Source: Lachnospiraceae bacterium (GTDB lineage: Bacteria > Bacillota > Clostridia > Lachnospirales > Lachnospiraceae). Taken from it: a stretch of 35,662 bases of DNA. The translations under genes and the position numbers were made by a program. This document shows positions 16,983 to 26,273 of the stretch, one piece after another (positions within the stretch are counted from its first letter, which is position 1; the number at the start of each line of letters is the position of its first letter). The stretch spans positions 1-35,662 of the forward strand of contig JAETTM010000043.1 in NCBI GenBank assembly GCA_021769135.1. Direction: 5' to 3'. The notes beneath the pieces are model-generated. The model was not told the origin of the DNA, searched no databases, and was given only the letters and a program-made list of their open reading frames with translations.

Positions 16983-17165
16983 ATGTCTATTTGTCCCAAA
17001 AATAAATCTTCTAAATCAAGAAGAGATAAGAGAAGAGCAAACTGGAAAATGTCCGCTCCTACGTTGGTAAAATGCAGCAAATGCGGCGCATTAATGATGC
17101 CTCACCGTGTATGCAAGAAATGCGGCTCTTACAACAAAAAAGAAATCATTGCAATGGGCGAGTAA
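16983..17165 (+). CDS. rpmF: 50S ribosomal protein L32
   Basis: A 60-aa basic protein of the large ribosomal subunit. The N-terminus CPKNKSSKSRRDKRRANWKM is typical, followed by a zinc ribbon made of CSKCG and CKKCG (cysteine-containing, zinc-binding form). The ribosome-binding site GGGAGGTG overlaps the end of yceD. Terminator directly after it separates it from plsX, with a separate promoter for the next genes. Confidence 0.98.
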   Translation: MSICPKNKSSKSRRDKRRANWKMSAPTLVKCSKCGALMMPHRVCKKCGSYNKKEIIAMGE

Positions 17166-17192
17166 AGGTTGATTTTGTCCATAATGAAAAAG

Positions 17193-17225
17193 AAGGCCCC
17201 CTGTATCGGCAGGAGGTCTTTTTTT
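17193..17225 (+). terminator. Intrinsic terminator between rpmF and plsX
   Basis: The 11-bp stem AAGGCCCCCTG/CAGGAGGTCTT (one C-A mismatch, one G-T pair) has a 6-nt loop and is followed by a run of T residues. Confidence 0.85.
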
Positions 17226-17244
17226 ATATAATAGGGTTCGGGTG

Positions 17245-17260
17245 TCAAAAGACCTTTTGA
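17245..17260 (+). promoter_or_regulatory. Palindromic candidate operator upstream of plsX
   Basis: TCAAAAG-AC-CTTTTGA, a perfect 7+2+7 palindrome, lies 18 bp upstream of the plsX -35 box. This is the position of a regulator site for fatty-acid/phospholipid genes. It does not match the FapR or FabT consensus as I remember them, so the regulator is unknown. Confidence 0.45.
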
Positions 17261-17278
17261 ATTATATAAAAAAATGAC

Positions 17279-17307
17279 TTGATTTTTGTATAGGGGTCTA
17301 GTATATT
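17279..17307 (+). promoter_or_regulatory. Sigma-A promoter for plsX-acpP
   Basis: TTGATT (17279-17284), a 17-bp spacer and TATATT (17302-17307), 25 bp before the plsX start codon. An AGGAGGA site follows. Confidence 0.7.
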
Positions 17308-17332
17308 AAAGAAAGGTATTAGGAGGATTATC

Positions 17333-18346
17333 ATGTCAGAAATGGTAAAAGTTGCTGTAGATGCGATGGGCGGGGATAATGCGCCATCGGAGATTGTAAA
17401 AGGTGCCATAGAAGCAGCCAATGAAAGCGGCAGTTTAAAGATTTATTTGGTAGGGGCTGAAAACGTTATAAAGGATGAATTGCAGAAATACAGCTATCAG
17501 CCAAAACAGGTAGAAATCGTAAATGCGACGGAAGTGATTGAAACGGCAGAGCCTCCCGTTATGGCAATCCGTAAGAAGAAGGACTCTTCTATCGTAAAGG
17601 CATTACAGCTTGTAAAGTCTGGGGAATGTGATGCTTATGTATCCGCAGGAAGCACGGGCGCTACTTTGGTTGGCGGCCAGGTAATCGTGGGAAGGCTTAA
17701 GGGGGTGGAACGCCCTCCCCTGGCGCCGCTTATCCCTACGGAGACTGGTACGGCGCTGTTGATTGACTGCGGCGCCAATGTGGATGCCAGGCCGTCCCAT
17801 CTGGTACAGTTTGCCAAGATGGGAAGCGTATATATGGAAAGCGTCATGAAGGTGAAAAACCCCAAAGTGGCAATCGTAAACATCGGAGCGGAAGAGGATA
17901 AAGGAAATGCGTTGGTAAAGGAAACTTTCCCGTTGCTTAAGAATTGCCCGGACATTAATTTTATAGGAAGCATTGAGGCCAGGGATATCCCGGCAGGATA
18001 TGCGGATGTAGTTGTCTGTGAAGCATTTGTGGGCAACGTAATACTAAAATTATATGAAGGAGTTGGTGGCACGCTGATAAAAAAGGTGAAAGCGGGGATG
18101 ATGACATCCTTGCGAAGCAAAATAGGGGCTCTGTTAGTAAAGCCGGCATTGAAAGAAACATTGAAGGCTTTTGATTTGGAGCAGTATGGCGGCGCACCGC
18201 TTTTGGGGCTGAACGGGCTTGTGGTAAAGACCCATGGGAGTTCGAAAGCCATAGAAATTAAAAATTCTGTCCTGCAATGTGTCACATTTAAGGAACAGAG
18301 GATTAATGATAAAATAAAAGAAAAAATTACTTTGGATGATGAATAA
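17333..18346 (+). CDS. plsX: Phosphate acyltransferase PlsX
   Basis: A 337-aa enzyme that converts acyl-ACP to acyl phosphate for glycerophospholipid synthesis, working as a peripheral membrane protein. The N-terminus KVAVDAMGGDNAPSEIVKGA and the internal SAGSTGATLVGG and DCGANVDARPSHLVQF motifs are signatures of the family, as is the NIGAEEDKGNALVKET segment. Length matches. Its start has a TTAGGAGGA site. acpP follows after 15 bp, so the enzyme and its acyl carrier are probably made together. Confidence 0.97.
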   Translation: MSEMVKVAVDAMGGDNAPSEIVKGAIEAANESGSLKIYLVGAENVIKDELQKYSYQPKQVEIVNATEVIETAEPPVMAIRKKKDSSIVKALQLVKSGECDAYVSAGSTGATLVGGQVIVGRLKGVERPPLAPLIPTETGTALLIDCGANVDARPSHLVQFAKMGSVYMESVMKVKNPKVAIVNIGAEEDKGNALVKETFPLLKNCPDINFIGSIEARDIPAGYADVVVCEAFVGNVILKLYEGVGGTLIKKVKAGMMTSLRSKIGALLVKPALKETLKAFDLEQYGGAPLLGLNGLVVKTHGSSKAIEIKNSVLQCVTFKEQRINDKIKEKITLDDE

Positions 18347-18361
18347 GAAAGGGCTGTAAAA

Positions 18362-18592
18362 ATGGAATTTGAAAAATTAAAAAAAGTTATTGCGGAAGTA
18401 TTGAATGTAGACCCGGAAGAAATCACAATGGATACTACTTTTACCGATGATTTGGGTGCGGATTCGCTGGATGTGTTCCAGATTATTATGGGTATCGAAG
18501 AAGAGTTCGATATTGAAATCCCGGCGGAAGAGGCAGAAAAAATCAGCACCGTGGAAGAGGCAGTCGAGTTAATCAAGAGCGCTAAGAACTAA
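18362..18592 (+). CDS. acpP: Acyl carrier protein
   Basis: A 76-aa acidic protein that carries growing fatty acids on a phosphopantetheine arm. The attachment site is the Ser in [14 protein letters not shown] (Ser37). A terminator follows at 18608. It is the last gene of the plsX unit. Confidence 0.97.
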   Translation: MEFEKLKKVIAEVLNVDPEEITMDTTFTDDLGADSLDVFQIIMGIEEEFDIEIPAEEAEKISTVEEAVELIKSAKN

Positions 18593-18607
18593 TAGAACAC
18601 AGTCTGG

Positions 18608-18631
18608 AAAGCCCTTTCATAAGGGCTTTTT
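18608..18631 (+). terminator. Intrinsic terminator between acpP and rnc
   Basis: The stem AAAGCCCTT/AAGGGCTTT with a TCAT loop is followed by T residues. Reading through into rnc seems likely because I found no clear promoter in the 30 bp that follow. Confidence 0.8.
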
Positions 18632-18661
18632 CCCTGCTCGATGGAAAGAAAGGTTATTGAT

Positions 18662-19357
18662 ATGTTGACAGAGGAAGTCATGAATGAACTGGAAGATAAA
18701 ATCGGATACTGCTTTAAAGATAAAAAGCTGTTAAAGCAGGCGTTAACCCATAGCTCTTTTGTGAACGAGCAACGGATCAATAAGCTGCCGGATTACGAGC
18801 GCCTGGAATTTTTGGGGGATGCAGTGCTTCAGCTGACCACCAGCGACTTTTTGTTCCGGAGCTATCCGGATATGCGGGAAGGGGAGCTGACGAGAAAGCG
18901 CGCTTCCTTAGTCTGCGGCGCTTCTTTGGCCCATTGCGCGGAGTCCATTCATTTGGGGCAGTATATTTTAATGGGAAGAGGGGAAGAGACTACCGGGGGC
19001 AGGTATAAAGAACATATCTTGGCCGACGTGATGGAAGCGGTAATAGGGGCGATTCATCTGGATGGCGGGTTCGAACGGGCGATTGGCTTCATCCACCGTT
19101 TTGTTCTGGACGATTTGGAAGCAAAGCAGCTGTTCTATGACAGCAAGACCCTTCTGCAGGAATATGTGCAGCGGGAGAAGGGGGCTGTGATTAATTATGT
19201 ACTGGTGGGCGAGTCGGGGCCGGATCATGAGAGGGAGTTTATCGTGGAGGTCAGGGTGAACGGCAAGACGGCGGGCCAGGGCATAGGAAAGACCAAAAAG
19301 TCCGCGGAGCAGCAGGCGGCATATAAAGCCCTTCTGGCAGCGAAAGGAAAAGAATAG
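18662..19357 (+). CDS. rnc: Ribonuclease III
   Basis: A 231-aa double-strand-specific endoribonuclease that processes rRNA precursors and structured mRNAs. It has the signature ERLEFLGDAVL, the downstream metal-binding ADVMEAVIGAIHLDGG segment, and a C-terminal double-stranded RNA-binding domain that starts near KTLLQEYVQ. The ATG at 18662 has AAAGG eight bases upstream; an ATG at 18680 (GAGGAAGTC upstream) and one at 18641 are alternatives. smc follows after 7 bp. Confidence 0.96.
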   Translation: MLTEEVMNELEDKIGYCFKDKKLLKQALTHSSFVNEQRINKLPDYERLEFLGDAVLQLTTSDFLFRSYPDMREGELTRKRASLVCGASLAHCAESIHLGQYILMGRGEETTGGRYKEHILADVMEAVIGAIHLDGGFERAIGFIHRFVLDDLEAKQLFYDSKTLLQEYVQREKGAVINYVLVGESGPDHEREFIVEVRVNGKTAGQGIGKTKKSAEQQAAYKALLAAKGKE

Positions 19358-19364
19358 GTAAGTT

Positions 19365-22300
19365 ATGTATTTAAAAAGTATTGAGATACACGGTTTTAAG
19401 TCATTTGCCAATAAAATAGTGTTCCAGTTCCACAACGGCATTACGGGAATTGTGGGACCGAACGGCAGCGGGAAGAGCAATGTGGCCGATGCGGTCCGCT
19501 GGGTGTTGGGGGAACAGCGCATCAAGCAGTTGAGAGGGGCATCCATGCAGGACGTTATCTTCTCGGGCACGGAAATGCGCAAGCCCTTGGGCTATGCATA
19601 TGTAGCGATTACCCTGGACAATGAAGACCATCAGCTGGCGATTGATTATGACGAAGTGACCGTGGCAAGACGCATTTACCGTTCAGGAGAAAGCGAATAT
19701 CTGTTAAACGGCACATCCTGCCGCCTAAAGGATGTGAACGAACTGTTCTATGATACTGGAATCGGCAAAGAGGGATATTCGATTATCGGGCAGGGGCAGA
19801 TTGACAAAATATTAAGCGGAAAGCCGGAGGAACGCAGGGAATTATTTGATGAAGCGGCGGGAATCGTGAAATTTAAGCGGCGGAAAAATGCGGCGCAGAA
19901 AAAGCTGGAAGATGAAAAGCAGAACCTTTTGCGCGTGGGCGATATCCTGTCGGAACTTGAAAAGCAGATAGGGCCTTTGGAAAAGCAGTCGGAAACGGCA
20001 AAGGTATATTTAAGGAAAAAGGAAGAATTGAAGACCCTGGATGTGAACATGTTCCTGTTGGAAAATGTGAGGATTAGGGAGCAGCTCCAGTCGGTGGAAG
20101 AAAAATACCGCATCGCCGGGGGGGATTTGCAGGAAACAACGGAAAAGTACGAAGGGATTAAAGCGGAATACGAGCAAATTCAGGCCGATATAGAAACACT
20201 GGACCATTCCATAGAAGAAGCCAGGACAAAGCTGACGGATACGGAGCTTCTCCGAGGAAAACTGGAAGGGGAAATCAATGTATTAAAGGAGCAGATTCAT
20301 TCGGCAAGAGGCAATGAAGAGCATATGAAAAGCCGCTTTGATGCCCTTCATAAAGAAATAGATAACAAGAATATAGATAAGGAAGCTATATTAAAGGAAA
20401 AAAGCGAAATTGACCGGCAGCTGGCTCAGATGGAAGAAGTTAGGGATGAGTCCAGGGGCCTGTTAAGCGTTGTTCAAAATAGAATTGAAGAGCTGAACAA
20501 TGAAATTGAGACGGGAAAGAATAGCATAATCGACGCATTGAATAGCCGCGCTACCATAAAATCCAAAATCGGGCGTTTCGACACGATGATGGAGCAGGTG
20601 AATATCCGCAAGGCGGAGCTCACATCCAGGCTGCTGCGGGCCAAATCGGACGAGGCAAAGCAGGAAGAGACGATTAAGCAGCTGCAGGAAGAATTTGAAA
20701 GCATTAGCGAAGAAATCAGGGGGCTGAATGATTCCCAGACCGTGATTGAAGAAAAATTGGGACATATCCATGATGAACTTTCCGGAAAGGATCAGGAATT
20801 GCGGGACACCCAGGTGATATATCATCAGGAAAAATCCAAGCTGGATGCGCTGGCAAATTTGACGGAACGGTACGACGGGTACGGCGGCAGCGTAAAACGC
20901 GTGATGGAATGCAAAGATGAGGAAAAAGGAATAATAGGTGTCGTGGCCGATATTATTAAAGTGGATAAACAATACGAGACGGCGATAGAAACGGCACTGG
21001 GCGGAAATATACAAAATATTGTCACCGAAGACGAAGATACCGCAAAGAGGATGATTTCCTTTTTGAAGAGCCACAAGGCAGGCCGGGCCACCTTTTTGCC
21101 TTTGACAAGCATCACGAACCCCCAGGAATTCAAGAATCCGGAAGCATTAAAGGAAAAAGGCGCGGTAGGGATGGCGGACCAGCTGGTGAAAGTGGAAGGG
21201 AAGTATAAAAATGTGGCAAAAGCCATGCTGGGAAGGATTATGGTTGTGGACCATGTGGACAATGCGGTGAAAATCGCAAGGAAGTTCGGTTACGGAATCC
21301 GTATGGTCACTTTGGAAGGGGAACTGCTTGTTCCCGGGGGAGCCATCAGCGGCGGCGCATTTAAAAACAGCAGCAATCTCCTTGGGAGAAGGCGGGAAAT
21401 GGAAGAACTGGGGGCTAAAGTAAAAAAATACCTGGCCAAGGTTGACAGCCTGCTGGAAGAAATAGAAAATATAAAGAAGGAAAGAAACAAGCTGCGCATG
21501 GAGCTGGAGGACACCAAGTCCAGGCTCCAGGATAAATTCATCGAACAGAATACCGCCCGAATGAATGTGATGAAAGCGGAAGAGCGCAGGAGCGAGGCGG
21601 AGGAAGGCTTCGGAGAACTGAAGGGCGAAGAAAAAGAGCTGGAAGAAAGAATCGTGGAAATCAGAGCCTCCAAGGAGTCCATCCTGAAAGAACTGGAGCA
21701 GTCGGAAGAACTGGAAAAGAATATCCAGGACCAGATTAACGGCTGCCAGAAGGAATTGGAGCAGCAGAGGGAAAAGGAATCCGCCCAGTCGGCGGAAGTG
21801 GCCGGCCGGGATTTGGAAGTGGAGAAGATGCTCCAGCGCCAGGGATTCCACCAACAAAATTTGGAGCGTATCGAAGGGGAAATCGCCCGTTATCAAGACG
21901 AATTGGCCGAAATCGAAAGGGGTTTGGCGGATACGGCTGAGGAAATTGAACGGAAAGGGAAGAATATCAAGGCGATTGAAGAGACTGTGACGGCATCGGA
22001 AAATTCCCGTTCCGATGCGGAAATTCGACTGAAAGAGGATGTTTCCCGGAAAGAGCAGTTGTCCGCAAAGCAGAAAAACTTTTTTGCAACGCGGGAAGAA
22101 CTGGCGGAAAGGATGTCTGTCCTGGATAAGGAAGTATACCGTCTGAATTCCCAGAAGGAGAAGCTGGAAGAATCCATAGAAGCCCAGATTAATTATATGT
22201 GGGATGAATATGAGATTACCCTTTCCGACGCGTCTTCTTTGCGGAATGAGGAAATGACCGATTTATCGGCTATGAAGAAAGAGGCGGCGGCACTGAAGGA

Positions 22301-22925
22301 TCAGATAAGGAAACTGGGCGATGTAAACGTGAATGCCATAGAGGATTATAAGAATTTGATGGAAAGATATCAGTTCTTAAAGGGGCAGCACGACGACCTG
22401 GTGGAAGCGGAAAAGACGCTGCTTCATATCATCGATGAACTGGATACTGCCATGCGCAGGCAGTTCAACGAGAAATTTGGGGAAATCGGCAGGGAATTTG
22501 ATAAAGTATTCAAGGAATTGTTCGGCGGCGGAAAAGGAACGCTGGAACTGATGGAAGACGAGGATATCCTGGAGGCGGGAATCCGCATCATTGCCCAGCC
22601 CCCTGGAAAGAAGCTGCAGAATATGATGCAGCTGTCCGGCGGGGAAAAGGCGTTGACGGCCATTGCGCTTTTATTTGCCATCCAAAACCTGAAACCGTCC
22701 CCTTTTTGCCTTTTGGACGAAATTGAAGCGGCCCTGGATGAAAATAATGTGGGGAGATTTGCAAAATATCTCCATAAACTTACAAAACATACGCAATTTA
22801 TTGTAATTACCCACAGACGTGGTACAATGGAAAAAGCGGATAGATTATATGGAATAACGATGCAGGAAAAAGGCGTGTCCACATTGGTGAGCGTAAACTT
22901 GATTGACAAGGAGCTGGATAACTAG
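19365..22925 (+). CDS. smc: Chromosome segregation ATPase SMC
   Basis: A 1186-aa condensin subunit that organises the chromosome together with ScpA and ScpB, neither of which is in this window. It shows the P-loop GPNGSGKSNV (residues 31-40), a long coiled coil to about residue 500, a hinge around residues 505-650 (GVVADIIKVDKQYETAIETA and GRATFLPL), a second coiled coil, then the signature LSGGEKALTAIALLFA (about residue 1090) and the Walker B LLDEIEAALD. Full length for the family. The rnc-smc-ftsY order is the standard one. Confidence 0.98.
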   Translation: MYLKSIEIHGFKSFANKIVFQFHNGITGIVGPNGSGKSNVADAVRWVLGEQRIKQLRGASMQDVIFSGTEMRKPLGYAYVAITLDNEDHQLAIDYDEVTVARRIYRSGESEYLLNGTSCRLKDVNELFYDTGIGKEGYSIIGQGQIDKILSGKPEERRELFDEAAGIVKFKRRKNAAQKKLEDEKQNLLRVGDILSELEKQIGPLEKQSETAKVYLRKKEELKTLDVNMFLLENVRIREQLQSVEEKYRIAGGDLQETTEKYEGIKAEYEQIQADIETLDHSIEEARTKLTDTELLRGKLEGEINVLKEQIHSARGNEEHMKSRFDALHKEIDNKNIDKEAILKEKSEIDRQLAQMEEVRDESRGLLSVVQNRIEELNNEIETGKNSIIDALNSRATIKSKIGRFDTMMEQVNIRKAELTSRLLRAKSDEAKQEETIKQLQEEFESISEEIRGLNDSQTVIEEKLGHIHDELSGKDQELRDTQVIYHQEKSKLDALANLTERYDGYGGSVKRVMECKDEEKGIIGVVADIIKVDKQYETAIETALGGNIQNIVTEDEDTAKRMISFLKSHKAGRATFLPLTSITNPQEFKNPEALKEKGAVGMADQLVKVEGKYKNVAKAMLGRIMVVDHVDNAVKIARKFGYGIRMVTLEGELLVPGGAISGGAFKNSSNLLGRRREMEELGAKVKKYLAKVDSLLEEIENIKKERNKLRMELEDTKSRLQDKFIEQNTARMNVMKAEERRSEAEEGFGELKGEEKELEERIVEIRASKESILKELEQSEELEKNIQDQINGCQKELEQQREKESAQSAEVAGRDLEVEKMLQRQGFHQQNLERIEGEIARYQDELAEIERGLADTAEEIERKGKNIKAIEETVTASENSRSDAEIRLKEDVSRKEQLSAKQKNFFATREELAERMSVLDKEVYRLNSQKEKLEESIEAQINYMWDEYEITLSDASSLRNEEMTDLSAMKKEAAALKDQIRKLGDVNVNAIEDYKNLMERYQFLKGQHDDLVEAEKTLLHIIDELDTAMRRQFNEKFGEIGREFDKVFKELFGGGKGTLELMEDEDILEAGIRIIAQPPGKKLQNMMQLSGGEKALTAIALLFAIQNLKPSPFCLLDEIEAALDENNVGRFAKYLHKLTKHTQFIVITHRRGTMEKADRLYGITMQEKGVSTLVSVNLIDKELDN

Positions 22926-22940
22926 GTTTGGAGGAGGATT

Positions 22941-23888
22941 ATGAGCGGAGAGAAAAAAGGATTTTTCAGCAGATTAAAGGATGGGCTTACGAAAACCAGA
23001 GATAATATTGTTCATGGGATTGATTCCGTTTTTAACGGCTTTTCGGCCATTGACGAAGATTTCTATGAGGAGCTGGAAGAAATACTGATTGTGGGAGATA
23101 TCGGTGTGAATGCCACTACTTCCATTATTGAAAAGCTGCGCGTCCAGGTGAAGGAAAACCATATTAAGCAGCCCTCTGAGTGCAAGGAATTCCTCATACG
23201 CAGCATCAAGGAGCAGATGCAGACCGGGGAGACTGCCTATGAGTTTGAGCACAGGCAGTCGGTGATACTTGTCATCGGCGTCAATGGGGTGGGGAAAACC
23301 ACTTCCGTAGGAAAACTGGCAGGTATTTTAAAGGACCAGGGGTTAAAGGTGCTGATTGCGGCAGCGGATACTTTCCGCGCGGCTGCCGGGGAACAATTGG
23401 CGGAGTGGGCCAACCGCGCCGGGGTGGACATTATAAAGGGAGCGGAGGGCTCTGACCCGGCCAGCGTCATATACGATGCGGTAAACGCAGCAAAAGCCAG
23501 GGATGTGGATGTGCTTTTATGTGACACGGCAGGGAGGCTGCACAATAAAAAGAATCTGATGGAAGAGCTGAAAAAGATAAACCGGATTATCGACAGGGAA
23601 TTCCCCGGCGTATACAGGGAGAATCTGGTGGTGCTGGACGGGACTACCGGGCAGAATGCGCTGCAGCAGGCCAGGGATTTTGGGGAAGTTGCCGATTTGA
23701 CGGGGATTATTTTAACGAAGATGGACGGTACGGCCAAGGGCGGGATTGCGGTAGCCATACAGTCAGAGCTTCAGATTCCGGTGAAATATATCGGCGTTGG
23801 GGAAACCATAGAGGATTTGCAGAAATTCGATTCGGACCAATTCGTGAATGCATTGTTTGATATTCGCCCCTCCGATGGAGAAGTATAA
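22941..23888 (+). CDS. ftsY: Signal recognition particle receptor FtsY
   Basis: A 315-aa GTPase that docks the signal recognition particle at the membrane for co-translational protein insertion. The N-terminus has a short basic, amphipathic helix (FFSRLKDGLTKTRDN) in place of the long acidic A domain of enterobacteria. GTPase motifs: GVNGVGKTT (residues 113-121), the AADTFRAAAGEQL segment, DTAGRLHNKKNL and TKMDGTAKGG. The partner Ffh is encoded in the same window at 31122. AGGAGGA precedes the start. Confidence 0.98.
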   Translation: MSGEKKGFFSRLKDGLTKTRDNIVHGIDSVFNGFSAIDEDFYEELEEILIVGDIGVNATTSIIEKLRVQVKENHIKQPSECKEFLIRSIKEQMQTGETAYEFEHRQSVILVIGVNGVGKTTSVGKLAGILKDQGLKVLIAAADTFRAAAGEQLAEWANRAGVDIIKGAEGSDPASVIYDAVNAAKARDVDVLLCDTAGRLHNKKNLMEELKKINRIIDREFPGVYRENLVVLDGTTGQNALQQARDFGEVADLTGIILTKMDGTAKGGIAVAIQSELQIPVKYIGVGETIEDLQKFDSDQFVNALFDIRPSDGEV

Positions 23889-23905
23889 GGAGGTAAAAGG
23901 CAGGA

Positions 23906-25141
23906 ATGGAGAAAATAGTGGCAGAGGAAATGTTGACATTGGATAAATTTGAGGAAGCTTCGGAAGTGGTAAAAAAGGTTACGCTGGAAACAAAGCTGGT
24001 ATACAGCGATTACCTCAGCGCCCAGACAGGGAACAAAGTGTATTTGAAGCCGGAAAACATGCAGTTTACCGGTGCGTATAAAGTAAGGGGGGCATATTAT
24101 AAGCTAAGCACCCTGACGGAGGAAGAAAGGCAAAAGGGGCTGATTACCGCGTCGGCGGGAAACCATGCCCAGGGGGTAGCTTATGCGGCGAAATGCTATG
24201 GCGTAAAGGCGGTAATCGTGATGCCTAATACGACTCCCCTTATAAAGGTGAACCGGACGAAAGGCTACGGGGCGGAAGTGGTGCTTTATGGGGATGTTTA
24301 TGATGAAGCCTGCGCCCGGGCCTATGAATTGGCGGAAGAGAACGGCTATACCTTTATCCATCCCTTCGACGATCTGGCGGTGGCGACCGGTCAGGGAACC
24401 ATTGCTATGGAAATTTTTAAGGAGCTTCCTCTTGTGGACTATATTTTGGTTCCCGTAGGCGGCGGCGGCCTGGCAACAGGGGTGTCTACCCTTGCAAAGC
24501 TTCTGAACCCGAAAATAAAAGTAATCGGCGTGGAACCGGCAGGGGCAAACTGCCTGCAGGTATCGATGAAAAAGGGGGAAGTATCTACTTTGGAGCATGT
24601 GAGCACCATTGCGGACGGCACGGCGGTAAAAACGCCGGGAACAAAGATTTTCCCGTATTTGCGCGATTATCTGGATGATATCATAACAGTGGAAGATGAG
24701 GAATTGGTGGTAGCTTTTTTGGATATGGTGGAAAACCATAAGATGGTAGCGGAGAACTCAGGGCTTTTGACGGTAGCCGCCCTTAAACATCTGGAAGTCA
24801 GGGACAAGAGGATAGTCTCCATTATCAGCGGCGGGAATATGGACGTAATTACCATGTCTTCCGTTGTGCAGCAGGGGCTTATTTTAAGAGACAGGATTTT
24901 CACGGTATCGGTGCTTCTGCCCGACAGGCCGGGCGAACTGAGCCATGTGGCGGACGTGATTGCAAAGCAGAACGGCAACGTAATTAAACTGGAGCATAAC
25001 CAGTTCGTGTCCATCAACCGGAATGCGGCGGTGGAACTGCGCATTACGTTGGAAGCTTTTGGCACGGAGCATAAGAAGCAGATTATGGATGCGTTGTATC
25101 AGAACGGCTATCAGCCAAGGGCGGTCAGGACGAACATATAA
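23906..25141 (+). CDS. ilvA: Threonine ammonia-lyase with C-terminal ACT domain
   Basis: A 411-aa PLP enzyme that deaminates threonine to 2-oxobutanoate, for isoleucine synthesis or for threonine catabolism. The PLP lysine is in QFTGAYKVRGA (Lys near residue 59), with SAGNHAQGVA and the phosphate-binding loop GGGGLATG further on. A C-terminal ACT domain runs from about residue 330 (FTVSVLLPDRPGELSHVADV). With one ACT domain it fits the catabolic-type clostridial form (often named tdcB or ilvA), and the biosynthetic and degradative roles cannot be told apart. It is 17 bp downstream of ftsY with an AGGAGG site, so probably the last gene of that unit. Confidence 0.93.
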   Translation: MEKIVAEEMLTLDKFEEASEVVKKVTLETKLVYSDYLSAQTGNKVYLKPENMQFTGAYKVRGAYYKLSTLTEEERQKGLITASAGNHAQGVAYAAKCYGVKAVIVMPNTTPLIKVNRTKGYGAEVVLYGDVYDEACARAYELAEENGYTFIHPFDDLAVATGQGTIAMEIFKELPLVDYILVPVGGGGLATGVSTLAKLLNPKIKVIGVEPAGANCLQVSMKKGEVSTLEHVSTIADGTAVKTPGTKIFPYLRDYLDDIITVEDEELVVAFLDMVENHKMVAENSGLLTVAALKHLEVRDKRIVSIISGGNMDVITMSSVVQQGLILRDRIFTVSVLLPDRPGELSHVADVIAKQNGNVIKLEHNQFVSINRNAAVELRITLEAFGTEHKKQIMDALYQNGYQPRAVRTNI

Positions 25142-25287
25142 AGATTTGTTTCCTAAGGCCGGGAATCTGCATACTTAGAGAAGTGTAGAAGAGAGGCGTT
25201 TTTCCAATGCCCTGTGAGAGGAAAGTCAGTGGGCGCTTGCCGGGGCGGGCGCTGTTTGGGGCAGGGATGCGTATATAGGGAGTGTAT

Positions 25288-26232
25288 ATGAAGGAAAAAT
25301 TACGGAATGCGGCGGAAGATGAAAGATATGCGGTGGAGTTGGAAAAGGAATATGATAAAAAGAGGGAAGAGAGGAAATCGCTGAAGCAGATAGCCTGGGA
25401 TTATATCATTATCACATTGGCATCGGTAATATATGCGGCGGGAGTCAGCCTGTTCATCGACCCGAACAACCTGGCGCCGGGAGGGGTAACCGGCATTGCG
25501 ATTATTTTAAACAGGATAGTGCCCGTGGAGACGGGAACCCTTATCCTGTTAATCAATATACCTATTGTCCTGCTTGGAATATGGAAATTCGGGCTCAGGT
25601 TCATCGTTTCCACTTTTTATGCGATTGCGCTGACCTCTGTTTTTACCAATTTATTCGCTGGATTTGGGGCAGCGACCAATGATATGCTTTTGGGAGCCCT
25701 GGTGGGGAGCGCTTTAATAGCATTTTCGATAGGAACAATATTTAAGCGGGGGGCGACTACCGGGGGAACGGACATCATTATCAAATGCCTCCGGCTGAAA
25801 TTTCCCCATCTGAAAACCGGCGCATTGTTTTTTATAACGGATGCATGCATCGTTGCAGCTTCCGGGTTTGTATTTGGAGATATAGATTCTGCGCTGTATG
25901 CCGGAATTGCGGTAATCGTTACAGCTGTAGTGCTGGATATGGTGCTTTATGGACGGGATGGCGCGAAGCTGGTTTATATTATCAGCGATATCCAGGAGAG
26001 CATTACGGACCGGCTGCTTGGAGAATTGGATGTGGGGGTAACCCATTTAAATGGCTCCGGGGCATACAGCAAGAAAGAGAAGCAGGTGATTATGTGCGTG
26101 GTGAAAAAACCTATGCTGCCCAGGATAGAGGAAATTGTAAAGGAAGAAGATTTGGATGCCTTCATGATAGTTACAAGCGCTACGGAAATATTCGGGGAAG
26201 GGTATAAGAGCTACTTCAGCGAAAAGATATAG
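25288..26232 (+). CDS. YitT family membrane protein
   Basis: A 314-aa protein of the YitT/DUF161 family. It begins with a charged cytoplasmic stretch of about 40 residues (Glu- and Lys-rich) and then has five or six membrane segments with the family motifs LFIDPNNLAPGGVTGIAII and KRGATTGGTDIIIKCL. The C-terminal DUF2179 domain starts near residue 228 (REGAKLVYIISD-like region) and includes VKEEDLDAFMIVT. The function is not established; some relatives are suspected transporters. I chose the ATG at 25288, with TAGGGAG upstream, over a GTG two codons earlier. The 146-bp gap before it is GC-rich and shows no structure I can interpret. Confidence 0.88.
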   Translation: MKEKLRNAAEDERYAVELEKEYDKKREERKSLKQIAWDYIIITLASVIYAAGVSLFIDPNNLAPGGVTGIAIILNRIVPVETGTLILLINIPIVLLGIWKFGLRFIVSTFYAIALTSVFTNLFAGFGAATNDMLLGALVGSALIAFSIGTIFKRGATTGGTDIIIKCLRLKFPHLKTGALFFITDACIVAASGFVFGDIDSALYAGIAVIVTAVVLDMVLYGRDGAKLVYIISDIQESITDRLLGELDVGVTHLNGSGAYSKKEKQVIMCVVKKPMLPRIEEIVKEEDLDAFMIVTSATEIFGEGYKSYFSEKI

Positions 26233-26273
26233 ATTAATCAGAGGCCGTTAAGATAAAGGAATGGAAGATACGG

